This document shows, in pieces, positions 35,815 to 44,182 of a stretch of 64,000 bases of DNA (position 1 is its first letter; each line of letters begins with the position of its first letter). The DNA is from Bradyrhizobium sp. S69 (GTDB lineage: Bacteria > Pseudomonadota > Alphaproteobacteria > Rhizobiales > Xanthobacteraceae), in assembly GCF_009766005.1 (NCBI RefSeq), contig NZ_LMUK01000046.1:441232-505231 (forward strand), in the 5' to 3' direction. The notes beneath the pieces were generated by a model. It made no database searches. It worked only from the letters and a program-made list of their open reading frames with translations, and had not been told where the DNA came from. Made by a program: the position numbers and the translations under genes.

Positions 35815-36077
35815 CATATTCCTCAAGTGAACGTTGGACGGAGTGCCAGGTGAAATTGATGAGCGCGTTGATCGAACCGATACCGTTGGTCGGGTCGCGC
35901 CGCTCCAATCACCGCATGGTGAAATGCGCCTGAAGGCGACGCAGGGCTGACGCGTTTCCGCGACGCACGGATCAACATTGCGCCGACGGAGCCGGCGCCG
36001 AAGACTGCAAAGGTGGGCATCGTCTTAAGACAGCTCCCGCAGGTTGGAATCGCCCCAACGCCGGCATGGCCGACGCA
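35815..36077. other. Leader between glycine riboswitch and binding-protein gene
   Basis: 263 bp on the transcribed (minus) side. A short stem CGTCGGC-CAT-GCCGGCG follows the riboswitch directly (36059-36075). A 65-codon frame (36020 to 35823) begins MPTFAVFGAGSVGAML, like the start of a ketopantoate-reductase Rossmann fold, but has no further resemblance. It may be a remnant that once separated riboswitch and gene. Confidence 0.4.
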
Positions 36078-36312
36078 GGCGCCCCATCTGTCACGGTACC
36101 TGAGAGCTTGATCCGCTGGAGCCATTGCGCGATGCTTGGCTCGATGACGGATATCCCCTTCGGTGGACACCGTATCGTGGATACGGCGTCTCTCTCCAGA
36201 TCATCCTGACGACACGGTCCTTTTGCCTGAGAGTTTCCGGGGCGGTTGCTCCGTCGGCGCCGAACACGAAAACAAGGCGTTTGCTTTCGCTTCGATCTCT
36301 CCCGCATCGTCG
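36078..36312 (-). promoter_or_regulatory. Tandem glycine riboswitch
   Basis: On the minus strand two consecutive glycine aptamers can be read. The first (about 36312-36208) has GGGAGAG, CGCCGACGGAGCAA and CTCTCAGGCAAAAGGACCG. The second (about 36201-36078) has CTGGAGAGAGACGCC, CACCGAAGGGG and AGCTCTCAGGTACCGTGACA with the final GATGGGG. Both have the conserved P1/P3 boxes of the gcvT-type element. It lies about 260 bp upstream of the family 5 binding protein and GMC gene, not of the glycine-cleavage genes. The motif match is strong; control of the downstream operon is inferred from strand and position. Confidence 0.88.
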
Positions 36313-36594
36313 CGTTGGATTGCCCGCACGATATGGTCTGCTCACAAAGCGAGCAAGGCCAAATTTCGCTCAGCTCTGCTTAGATGGTATGCGGTCAATG
36401 CAACCATCGCCAGCGGCCAGTCGGTATCCTCTCGATGAACTAGGACGCACCGCCATCTTGCCGCAACCTGAAATTTTAACTGCGCCCGCGGCACCGGCCT
36501 GGCCCCGAAATCTGGTTCGCGCATTCGATCCTCTTGACCACTGAAAGTCTGACTCAAAAAGCAGCCAACAAAATCAGGCACCTTCGGCAAAGCT
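36313..36594. other. Gene-free stretch upstream of the riboswitch
   Basis: No recognisable protein. The promoter of the riboswitch transcript should lie here on the minus strand, but I cannot name convincing -35/-10 boxes. A tRNA-like GGTTCG near 36511 was checked and rejected. Confidence 0.4.
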
Positions 36595-36683
36595 CGTCAT
36601 GCCCGGCCTTGTGCCGGGCATCCACGTCTTCTTTGAAGAAAGCAAGAAAGACGTGGATGGCCAGGTCAAGCCCGGCCATGACG
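36595..36683. repeat. Inverted repeat with CGTCATGCCCGGCC arms
   Basis: Left arm from 36595 (CGTCATGCCCGGCCTTG) pairs with the right arm ending at 36683 (CAAGCCCGGCCATGACG). A nested CATCCACGTCTT / AAGACGTGGATG pair lies inside. This is REP-like intergenic DNA of the same style as the block at 31628-32571. Confidence 0.75.
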
Positions 36684-36917
36684 AAAAATGATTCATTTTC
36701 AGTAGATCACCACAGGATTATCCGACACGTTGGTTTCGCACAATTCTCTGATTTTCTGCAGTAACCGCTTGACTGCATCGCAATGATGAATTTGTGAACG
36801 TTGGTGCACAGCACGCCGGTTCTTAGAGAGATTCAATTCCCGCACTGTTCTTTTCATGCGCGCCGACTGCTAGACGCAGCCGTCGTAAATATTGTTTGTG
36901 CATGGAAATGAACCGAA

Positions 36918-39251
36918 GTGACGATCAACACCAATTGCCGGCTCACGAAAGACCATCGAGATCGTGAGCGGGGCCACGCGCATTTTCTCATCGGTGCCGC
37001 ATTCTTGCTGACCGATTTATCGGTCTTCACGACGATCGCAAGCGCGCAATCGAGCGTCGCGTTGCCGGACTTGACGGTGGAATCACCGACGCAAAAACGG
37101 AAGCCGCCGCGCGCAACCGGGGCGACTGCGCGCCGGACTCAGGCCGCAGCCGCGCGCCAACGCGATCGAAATGCCACACAAGCGCAGCCAACCGCGTCAG
37201 AGCGGGCCGCCGCCGCTGCGGCCGCGCTGAATGAGGCCAAGCTCGGCTATCGCGCGATGCCGAGTTCGACCACGCTGCGCAGCGGCGCCTCGCCGCTCGA
37301 CACCTCACAATCGGTCAACGTCGTGCCCGAGCAGGTGCTGAAGGATCAGCTTCCGCGCAATCTCGACGACGCGCTGATCAACATCAGCGGCATCACCCAG
37401 GCCAACACGCTGGCCGGCACACAGGATGCCGTCATGCGCCGCGGCTTCGGCGACAACCGCGACGGCTCGATCATGCGCAACGGCATGCCGCTGGTGCAGG
37501 GCCGCAGCCTCGATGCCGCGGTCGAAAGCGTCGAGGTGCTGAAAGGCCCGGCCTCGCTGCTCTACGGCATCATGGATCCCGGCGGCATCGTCAACACGAT
37601 CAGCAAGCGGCCCGAACTCTATCAGCACGGCTCGGTCACCTTGCTCGGCTCGAGCTTTGCCGGCCCGAAGACCGGTGCCGACGGCACGGTCGACATCACC
37701 GGCCCGATCGGCAAGGACGGCCTCGCCTATCGCTTCATCGGCTATGGCGTCAGCGAGGACTATTGGCGCGATTTCGGCCGCCACCGCGAAATGCTGGTTG
37801 CGCCGTCGCTGGCCTGGTATGGCGACGACACGACGGTTCAGCTCAATTACGAGCATCGCGAGTTCATCTATCCCTTCGACCGAGGCACCGCCTTCGATCC
37901 CATCACCAAGGCGCCGCTGGCGATCCCGGCGACGCGCCGGCTCGATGAACCCTTCAACAACATGTGGGGGACCTCGGACCTGATGCAGGCCTCGGTCGAA
38001 CACCGCCTGAACCAGGACTGGAAGGTCTTTTCGGCCTACAGCTACAACACCGAGACTTTCAGCGCCAACCAGCTCCGCATCACCGGCATCAACACCAAGA
38101 CCGGCGTCGAAACGCGCAGCGATGACGGCACGCAGGGATCGCTCAGCAATTCGAGCTACGGGACGTCTTATGTGCAGGGCGGATTCTGGCTCGGCAACAT
38201 GCGCAACGACGTGACCTTCGGCGGCGACGGCCAATATCGCACCATCTACCGCGACAATCTGATCCGGCAGGCCACCCCGACCTTCAATTTCTACAATCCG
38301 GTCTATGGGCTGATTGGGCCGGGCGCGACGGTGTCCGCACCCGACAGCGCCCAGACCGACAAGCTTGGCCAATGGTCGCTGTTCTTCCAGGACACGCTGC
38401 ATCTGACCGAACGGTTCGCGCTGGTCGGCGGCGTGCGCGACACGGATTACGACCAGATCGCCGGCAAGGGACGGCCGTTCGTCACCAACACCAATCTATC
38501 CGCAGACAAGGTGCTCCCGCTCGGCGGCGCCATCTTCAAGCTCACCGACCAAGTGTCGCTCTATGCGAGCTACACCCAATCGCTGAAGCCGACCTCGACC
38601 ATCGCGCCGCTCACCGGCGGTGTCGTGATCGGATCCAACATTGCGCCCGAGGAAGGCACCCAGTGGGAGACCGGCGTCAAGTTCGATTTTGACAAGCGGC
38701 TGTCCGGCACGCTCGCTTTATATGACATCGACAAGCAGAACGTGCTGGTCTCGCAACTCAACGCCGCAACGAGCATTGTCGAATATCGTACAGCCGGGAA
38801 GGTCCGTTCGCGCGGCATCGAGCTCGACGTCACTGGCAGGCTGACCGACCATTGGAGCATGATCGGCAGCTACGGCTACACCGATGCGCGGGTGGTCCAG
38901 GACCCGGTATTAGCCGGCCTGGAGTTGCAGAACGTCGCCCTGAATACCGGCTCGCTCTATCTCGTCTACGATTTCGGCACCGCCTTGCCGGGCCGGCTTC
39001 GCCTCGGCGGTGGCGCGCATTACGTCGGAGACCGCCCCGGCGACGCAAACAACAGCTTCGTGCTGCCGTCCTACGTGGTCGAGGACATCTTTGCGACCTA
39101 CGAGACGCAGTATCAGAGCCTGCCGGTGATCTACCAGTTCAACGTCAAGAACCTGTTCGATAGCGTCTATTATCCCTCCGCCGTCAGCAATCTGAACGTC
39201 GCTGTGGGCGATGCGCGGCGCGTATCGCTATCGGCCACGGTGAAGTTCTAG
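36918..39251 (+). CDS. TonB-dependent siderophore receptor
   Basis: 777 aa outer-membrane receptor. The signal peptide ends near residue 44 (TTIASAQ). After an Ala/Arg-rich linker the plug domain (about 115-235) shows LDTSQSVNVVPEQVLKDQ, MRRGFGDNRDGSIMRNGMPL and ESVEVLKGPASLLYG, the ferrisiderophore-receptor pattern. The 22-strand barrel ends with RRVSLSATVKF (terminal Phe). It most resembles FhuE/FpvA-type hydroxamate receptors; the ligand is not assignable. The GTG at 36918 is the only start that includes the signal. No clear Fur, RirA or Irr box is seen. The PepSY gene follows. Confidence 0.92.
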   Translation: MTINTNCRLTKDHRDRERGHAHFLIGAAFLLTDLSVFTTIASAQSSVALPDLTVESPTQKRKPPRATGATARRTQAAAARQRDRNATQAQPTASERAAAAAAALNEAKLGYRAMPSSTTLRSGASPLDTSQSVNVVPEQVLKDQLPRNLDDALINISGITQANTLAGTQDAVMRRGFGDNRDGSIMRNGMPLVQGRSLDAAVESVEVLKGPASLLYGIMDPGGIVNTISKRPELYQHGSVTLLGSSFAGPKTGADGTVDITGPIGKDGLAYRFIGYGVSEDYWRDFGRHREMLVAPSLAWYGDDTTVQLNYEHREFIYPFDRGTAFDPITKAPLAIPATRRLDEPFNNMWGTSDLMQASVEHRLNQDWKVFSAYSYNTETFSANQLRITGINTKTGVETRSDDGTQGSLSNSSYGTSYVQGGFWLGNMRNDVTFGGDGQYRTIYRDNLIRQATPTFNFYNPVYGLIGPGATVSAPDSAQTDKLGQWSLFFQDTLHLTERFALVGGVRDTDYDQIAGKGRPFVTNTNLSADKVLPLGGAIFKLTDQVSLYASYTQSLKPTSTIAPLTGGVVIGSNIAPEEGTQWETGVKFDFDKRLSGTLALYDIDKQNVLVSQLNAATSIVEYRTAGKVRSRGIELDVTGRLTDHWSMIGSYGYTDARVVQDPVLAGLELQNVALNTGSLYLVYDFGTALPGRLRLGGGAHYVGDRPGDANNSFVLPSYVVEDIFATYETQYQSLPVIYQFNVKNLFDSVYYPSAVSNLNVAVGDARRVSLSATVKF

Positions 39252-39466
39252 GGGTGGGGTCATCGACGTGACGGGCTCAACAACAGATCAATCGGAAACG
39301 CGAACCGATCTAGAGCTATTACAAACTGCGCGTACGCGGGTTGATTGGCACGGCGAATATCTCTTCGGTATGGTCCGGCGTGCTGTCGAACAGGCGGCGA
39401 TTGCGAAGAGCCTCCGATGCCGCCTTTGATGCCGACCCTGCCCCACGCGACATGTTGCTTTCGTCC
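39252..39466. other. Spacer between receptor and PepSY genes
   Basis: 215 bp. The PepSY reading frame is open back to 39341, but that part (SNRRRLRRASDAAF) shows no family similarity and is probably not translated. Confidence 0.4.
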
Positions 39467-40639
39467 ATGAGCAAGTCGTCAATCAAGGCCGCCTTGTTGC
39501 AGGTCCATTCCATCATTGGCCTTGCGATTTCGCTGCTGTTGACCGTGATCGCGTTGACCGGCGTGACGATGAGCTTCGAGGATGAAATCCAGGCCTCCCT
39601 GAACGTCGAGATGACGCACGTCGAAGCCCTTTCAGGGCCGATGCTAGCGCCGGATGAACTGATCGCGCGACTGCAGGCCGGCCACGACTATGGCAAGGTT
39701 TCCGCCATCACGCTGACAAGCGACCGGTCCGCAGCGGTGCGAATCCGGTTTGCCCGCAGCGAAGGCGGCTCGCGACCATCCTCGGTCTATGTCGATCCAT
39801 ATAACGGCCACCTGCTCGGTGCGCCACGTGGCGAAGACTTTTTCGCCACCGTACGCAGACTGCATCGTTGGCTGCTGTTGCCGGGCGATGCCAACGGGTA
39901 TGGCCGACAGATCACCGGCGTGGTCGCGATCGGCCTGATCGTGTTGCTGATATCAGGGATTGTGCTGCGATGGCCGCGCCGCGCCGGCAGCATGAAAATG
40001 TGGCTGAAACCAAGCTTGGCATTGCGCGGCCGCGGTTTCCAGCGATCGCTGCACTCCGTCGCCGGCACCTGGGTGCTGGTCATCTATCTGGTCATGGCGC
40101 TCACCGGCCTCTGGTATTCGTTCGACTGGTACCGGAATGGCGCCACCTGGCTGCTGTCGCGTCCTTTAACGGCCGCTGGACCGATGCAGCCAAAATCGCC
40201 ACGCGGCGTTGGCGCAGCCGACGCCGGGCCTCTGCTACTTGATCGTGTATGGTCAACATTCCTGCGCCTACAAGGCGACCGTTTCGCAACGGCCCAATTG
40301 ACGCTGCCGGCCGGCACGGGGACCCTGGTGCGAATCCGGTCTTGGGCGCGAGATGCCTCGCATGACGGCGCGCGCGACGAATTCCGAATCGACGCCGTCA
40401 CCGGCCAGCTGACGTCGTCGGAGATCTATGCGGACAAATCAACCGGCGAGCGAATACTTGCGAGCGTACTCGATATTCACCGCGGCAGCATCTTTGGATG
40501 GCCCGGCAAGTTGCTGTTCATGTCGGCCGCAGCCCTGATGCCGTTGTTCATGGTCACCGGCTTCATGCTGTATCTTTCGCGCCGAAAGCATCGGCGTGCG
40601 TCGCGACCGGCGCTCGGGATCCTCGTTCCGGGCGAATGA
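39467..40639 (+). CDS. PepSY-associated membrane protein (PiuB/FhuF-type iron reductase-like)
   Basis: 390 aa. Four membrane helices: about 12-35 (HSIIGLAISLLLTVIALTGV), 140-165 (ITGVVAIGLIVLLISG), 190-215 (LHSVAGTWVLVIYLVMALTG) and 350-375. The loop histidines (HRWLLLPGD; HSVAG; DIHRGSIFG) fit haem or iron coordination in the PepSY_TM family. Members next to siderophore receptors are thought to reduce the ferric complex in the periplasm or inner membrane. The ATG at 39467 gives the usual N-terminus (SKSSIKAALLQVHSIIGL). Confidence 0.85.
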   Translation: MSKSSIKAALLQVHSIIGLAISLLLTVIALTGVTMSFEDEIQASLNVEMTHVEALSGPMLAPDELIARLQAGHDYGKVSAITLTSDRSAAVRIRFARSEGGSRPSSVYVDPYNGHLLGAPRGEDFFATVRRLHRWLLLPGDANGYGRQITGVVAIGLIVLLISGIVLRWPRRAGSMKMWLKPSLALRGRGFQRSLHSVAGTWVLVIYLVMALTGLWYSFDWYRNGATWLLSRPLTAAGPMQPKSPRGVGAADAGPLLLDRVWSTFLRLQGDRFATAQLTLPAGTGTLVRIRSWARDASHDGARDEFRIDAVTGQLTSSEIYADKSTGERILASVLDIHRGSIFGWPGKLLFMSAAALMPLFMVTGFMLYLSRRKHRRASRPALGILVPGE

Positions 40640-40685
40640 GCTGCGCAGAGTCTTCATCCCTCATTCCGCAACGCAGACGACAATA

Positions 40686-40928
40686 TCAGTCCGGTCTGAG
40701 GTGATATCGCCGCTGTTTTTCACGTTCAACGCAGCGAATGGCGCGATCCGCAAGCCTCTTGTTTGCCAGACCATAATCGATGACGCGAACCGAAAAGCCG
40801 TCGCCCATATCGCCGAGAACGCCGACGCTTTCGACCGTTTCGCATCCGGGCCAACACCGGGTCTGTTGCAGACAATCGCGCGTGAGGTCTGCGCGGCTGA
40901 TTGCCACCGTATGTTTCAAGAAACCCAT
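40686..40928 (-). CDS. Small hypothetical protein (about 80 aa), doubtful
   Basis: The frame reads GFLKHTVAISRADLTRDC and later GVGVLGD-like, FSVRVIDYGLANKRLADRA and ending REKQRRYHLRPD. The composition looks like a small soluble protein with a C-terminal basic helix, but I cannot name a family. The ATG at 40928 lacks a good Shine-Dalgarno. It lies alone in the 328-bp gap between the PepSY gene and the convergent Rieske gene. Confidence 0.35.
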   Translation of the reverse strand: MGFLKHTVAISRADLTRDCLQQTRCWPGCETVESVGVLGDMGDGFSVRVIDYGLANKRLADRAIRCVEREKQRRYHLRPD

Positions 40929-40967
40929 CAACGATTCGCAGCAGTTCGGTGCCGGCCTGTCCGGACC

Positions 40968-41993
40968 TCAGGCAACTTCATCGCGTGGCTGTTCTTCTTC
41001 GTTGTGGGCATGCAGCAGATCAAGCAACCGCTTGCGCATCAGCATCCCCGGCCGGTCTGACGGCATGTGCTTTTCGATCTTCCGGCCCATGTCCACGATG
41101 GCGTCGGGATCGGTCGACTCCAGCATATCCCGGTCCTCGGCGATGATCGCGGCATCCCAATCGATCAATTCCTGCGTCGAGCAGTCCGCCTCGGTGTCGT
41201 TGCGAAACAGAATCTGAACGACCTGGATCTGTCCGTCGGAAACCGGCGTCGCGCAGTTGAAGATGATGTGCCGGATCCCCGAAGGGTATTCCATGTCGAG
41301 CCGGCGGCAGAACGGCATGAACCATTTGTTGCGCTGATGCCGCCGCGTGGTGGGATCGGTCGTTCCCGAGATCCGGGCCGCGTTGGGCGGATTGCGAATG
41401 GTGATGATGGTCTCGGCGTCGAAGCCGTAATCGGTTTCAACGATTTCGTATTTTTCCGGCTTGGGCTGATTGATGTCGCCGAAAGTGCCCTTGTGGACAA
41501 AGGCGAAATGAGCGTTGTCGAACGAGTTCTCCATCAGCCGAAGTGCCGCGGTGTTCCATTTGTCATAGAACTGGTGGATGCGCCGGTAGCCGGGATCGCG
41601 GTCTTCGGGAACGTCGGGAATATCGTTCAACGGCTCATCGAGCGCGACCCAGACGTAACCATAGCGGGTCTGTGCCCGGAACGCGCGCGCCTTGGCGTCC
41701 GGGATCGGCTGCTCGAACGGAAATTGCGGAATCATCACCAGCGTGCCGTCGCGGTCATATTCCCATCCATGATAACCGCAGACGATGTTGCCGTCCTTGC
41801 ACCACCCCTTCGACAGCTTCGCCGTGCGATGGCAGCAGCGGTCTTCCAGCGCCGCCGGCTCGCCCTTGGCGTCGAGGAACAGCACGATCGGTTCGCCAAG
41901 CAGCGTGAACGGCTGCGGGCCAGCCTTCAATTGTTCGAGCGGCATCACCGCGTACCAGAAACGGCGAAGCACGGGCTGTTTGGTGTTCAACAT
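40968..41993 (-). CDS. Rieske non-heme iron oxygenase (alpha subunit type)
   Basis: 341 aa. Rieske cluster ligands C53-x-H55 and C72-x2-H75 (16 residues between H55 and C72) and the mononuclear iron motif D159-x2-H162-x4-H167 in SFDNAHFAFVHKG. Length and N-terminal Rieske placement match small homotrimeric oxygenases such as vanillate or caffeine N-demethylases and chlorophyllide-type enzymes. It hydroxylates or demethylates a substrate with electrons from a separate reductase, for which no gene is adjacent. Last gene of the leftward operon starting at 46049, 30 bp after the amidohydrolase. Confidence 0.9.
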   Translation of the reverse strand: MLNTKQPVLRRFWYAVMPLEQLKAGPQPFTLLGEPIVLFLDAKGEPAALEDRCCHRTAKLSKGWCKDGNIVCGYHGWEYDRDGTLVMIPQFPFEQPIPDAKARAFRAQTRYGYVWVALDEPLNDIPDVPEDRDPGYRRIHQFYDKWNTAALRLMENSFDNAHFAFVHKGTFGDINQPKPEKYEIVETDYGFDAETIITIRNPPNAARISGTTDPTTRRHQRNKWFMPFCRRLDMEYPSGIRHIIFNCATPVSDGQIQVVQILFRNDTEADCSTQELIDWDAAIIAEDRDMLESTDPDAIVDMGRKIEKHMPSDRPGMLMRKRLLDLLHAHNEEEQPRDEVA

Positions 41994-42023
41994 GATTTTC
42001 TCCGTTGTCAGGCGGCGAGGTTG

Positions 42024-43385
42024 TCAGGCGGCAAGACGCGCGACGACACGGGACGCATCGGATCTGAGTTTTTGAATATCGAGGCCGGGAATAGCGCCAT
42101 TCTCCACCACGATCCGGCCGCCGACCAGGAGATAGCGAAGCTGGGCCGAACCGGCGCAGGTCACCGGCGCGATCAGCGGATCGTGCATGCCGAAATGCCG
42201 CGGCTGATCGAGATCGAAGATGGCGATGTCGGCTTGCTGCCCAGGCGCCAGCGTGCCGATCTGCGGCAGCCCCAGCACGCGGGCGCCGCCTGCCGTGGCC
42301 CAGTGCACGACGTCTTCGGCGGTGACGGCATCGGCGCCTTTGACGGCGCGATGGGTGTGCCAGCAGCTATGCATCTCGCTGATCATGTCGGCGGATTCGT
42401 TGGAGGCTGCGCCGTCGACGCCGAGCGATACCGCGCCGCCGAGCCGCGCCATCGCATCCGCGGGCGAGACGCCGGAGCCGAGGCGGCAATTGGATTGCGG
42501 GCAATGCGCCATGCCGGTACCCGTGCTTGCCAGAATCCGAACCTCGTTCGGATCGAGATGCACCAGATGTGCGAACCACACATCCGGTCCTAGCCAATCG
42601 TGGTCGGCCAGCCACTCGACCGGCCGCTTGCCGTGAACCGACAGGCAAAAATCGACATAGTCCGTGCTTTCCGACAGATGGCTGTGCAGACGCAGCTTCA
42701 TTCGCCGTGCGGCGGCAATCACTTCCTTCAGCTCGCCGGGATCGAGCGACCAGGTCGGCGTGGTCGGCGCCAGCGCGACCTGCGTCAGGCTGCCCGGCGA
42801 GGTATGGTGGAAGCGCTGCGCGCAGGCTTCAACCGATTTGAGCATGTGCTCGAGCGATTCGGTCGGCATCGGTGGAAACTCGTCGGTGTCAAAGTGACGT
42901 CCCACCGTGGCGCCGCCGCGGCAAAACACCAGCCGAAGGCCGAGGCTGCGCGCGACTTCGAAGATTACCTGCGCGGGGTCGAACCTGAAGGTGTCGCTGA
43001 AGAGATAATGGTGATCGGCCGCCGTCGTCGTGCCCGACAGCAGCAACTCGCTGAGCGCGATGCGCGCGGCAACCGCCAGCGCTTCCTCATCGAGTTTCGA
43101 CCAGTAGGTATACGGCACCGAGCGTAGCCAGCCGGCCAGCGGAAGGTTGATGCCGGCGCGAACCCCCTTCAAGACGCTTTGAAACAAATGATGATGGGTC
43201 GAGATCAAGCCGGGATAGATCACGCAGCCCCGCGCATCGAGCCTGCGCTCGTTCGGCTCCAGTGGCAGCGCCCCGATTGCAGCAATCACGCCATCGCGAA
43301 CCCGGATCGAGCCGCTGCTCCGCATCGCGGCACCAGGAAGCCCGGTGAAAATGCCGGTTGCGTTCTCGATCAGGAACGAGGTCAT
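42024..43385 (-). CDS. Metal-dependent amidohydrolase, 8-oxoguanine-deaminase/TrzN-like
   Basis: 453 aa. PGLISTHHHLFQSVLKGV supplies the first metal histidines (H64-H66). Further motifs are LHSHLSESTDYVDF, WFAHLVHLD, HCPQSNCRL and the catalytic Asp in LGVDGAASNES. The arrangement and the HHLFQS wording resemble 8-oxoguanine deaminase, isoxanthopterin deaminase and hydroxyatrazine hydrolases, all of which remove an amino group from a fused or triazine ring. The frame extends 10 codons further upstream, but the ATG at 43385 overlaps the permease stop (ATGA) and is preferred. Confidence 0.88.
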   Translation of the reverse strand: MTSFLIENATGIFTGLPGAAMRSSGSIRVRDGVIAAIGALPLEPNERRLDARGCVIYPGLISTHHHLFQSVLKGVRAGINLPLAGWLRSVPYTYWSKLDEEALAVAARIALSELLLSGTTTAADHHYLFSDTFRFDPAQVIFEVARSLGLRLVFCRGGATVGRHFDTDEFPPMPTESLEHMLKSVEACAQRFHHTSPGSLTQVALAPTTPTWSLDPGELKEVIAAARRMKLRLHSHLSESTDYVDFCLSVHGKRPVEWLADHDWLGPDVWFAHLVHLDPNEVRILASTGTGMAHCPQSNCRLGSGVSPADAMARLGGAVSLGVDGAASNESADMISEMHSCWHTHRAVKGADAVTAEDVVHWATAGGARVLGLPQIGTLAPGQQADIAIFDLDQPRHFGMHDPLIAPVTCAGSAQLRYLLVGGRIVVENGAIPGLDIQKLRSDASRVVARLAA

Positions 43386-44182
43386 GTTTGCGCTCCGATT
43401 TCGCTCTCGTGCCAATTCGACAGCGCAAGCCGGGAAAGTACGACCATCGCCGCAAACAGCGCGACGCCGGTCAGCGTAATCAGAAACAACGCGGCGAACA
43501 TACGCGGAATATCCAGCGTGAAGCCGGCATCCAGAATCTCATAGGCGAGGCCTGAGGAGCGGCCACCGGTGCCGGCGACGAATTCGGCCACCACCGCACC
43601 GATCAGCGCGAGCCCGCTGGAAATCCGCAATCCTCCGAAGAAATACGGCAGCGCACCGGGGATTCTGAGTTTGATCAGGGTTTTGAGGCGCCCTGCGCGA
43701 TTCATCCGGAAGTAATTCGCCAGCCCCGGATCGACGCTTCGTAGTCCAAGCGTGGTGTTTGAAATGATGGGAAACAGCGCGACCAGGGTCGCGCAGATCG
43801 TCAGCGACGCCTGCGTATTCTTGACCAGAATGATGATCAGGGGCGCGATGGCAACGACCGGCGTGACCTGAAGCAGGACCGCATAGGGAAACAGACTGAC
43901 CTCGATCGCGCGGCTCTGCACGAACATGAACGCGATTAGGGTGCCGAGCACAACGGCCGCCGCAAACGCCTGCAATGTCACCCGTAATGTCACCATCAGC
44001 GCCCGCAGCAACGACGGTCCGTTGTGGATCAGGCTAGTGAAGATGTCGCTCGGCTTTGGAAACAGATACACCGGCACCGACGCCAGCCGGCAGCCGGTTT
44101 CCCATAGAGCGAACAGCACCACGCCGACCGCCAGCGGTGCGGCGATTCGTACGAAGGCTTCCGACTCTAGCAGCGGCTTCAT
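43382..44182 (-). CDS. ABC transporter permease, NitT/TauT/NMT1 type
   Basis: 266 aa, six predicted membrane spans. GPSLLRALMVTLRVTLQAFA in the early loop and a degenerate EAA region NYFRMNRAGRLKTLIKLRIP. It pairs as a homodimer with the ATPase at 44179. It overlaps both neighbours by 4 bp. Confidence 0.9.
   Translation of the reverse strand: MKPLLESEAFVRIAAPLAVGVVLFALWETGCRLASVPVYLFPKPSDIFTSLIHNGPSLLRALMVTLRVTLQAFAAAVVLGTLIAFMFVQSRAIEVSLFPYAVLLQVTPVVAIAPLIIILVKNTQASLTICATLVALFPIISNTTLGLRSVDPGLANYFRMNRAGRLKTLIKLRIPGALPYFFGGLRISSGLALIGAVVAEFVAGTGGRSSGLAYEILDAGFTLDIPRMFAALFLITLTGVALFAAMVVLSRLALSNWHESEIGAQT

Noticed and set aside
36500..36560. tRNA-like GGTTCG near 36511
   Set aside because: No acceptor stem, anticodon arm or D-arm can be built around it, and the supposed T-loop is too long.
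36700..36917. Fur, RirA or Irr box upstream of the siderophore receptor
   Set aside because: No convincing AT-rich dyad or ICE-like motif found; iron control is likely but not visible.
39341..39466. N-terminal extension of the PepSY protein
   Set aside because: The frame is open but Arg-rich and unlike the family; the ATG at 39467 gives the standard N-terminus.
41067..42593. 508-codon plus-strand frame
   Set aside because: Antisense to the Rieske and amidohydrolase genes, both of which have complete metal-binding motifs.
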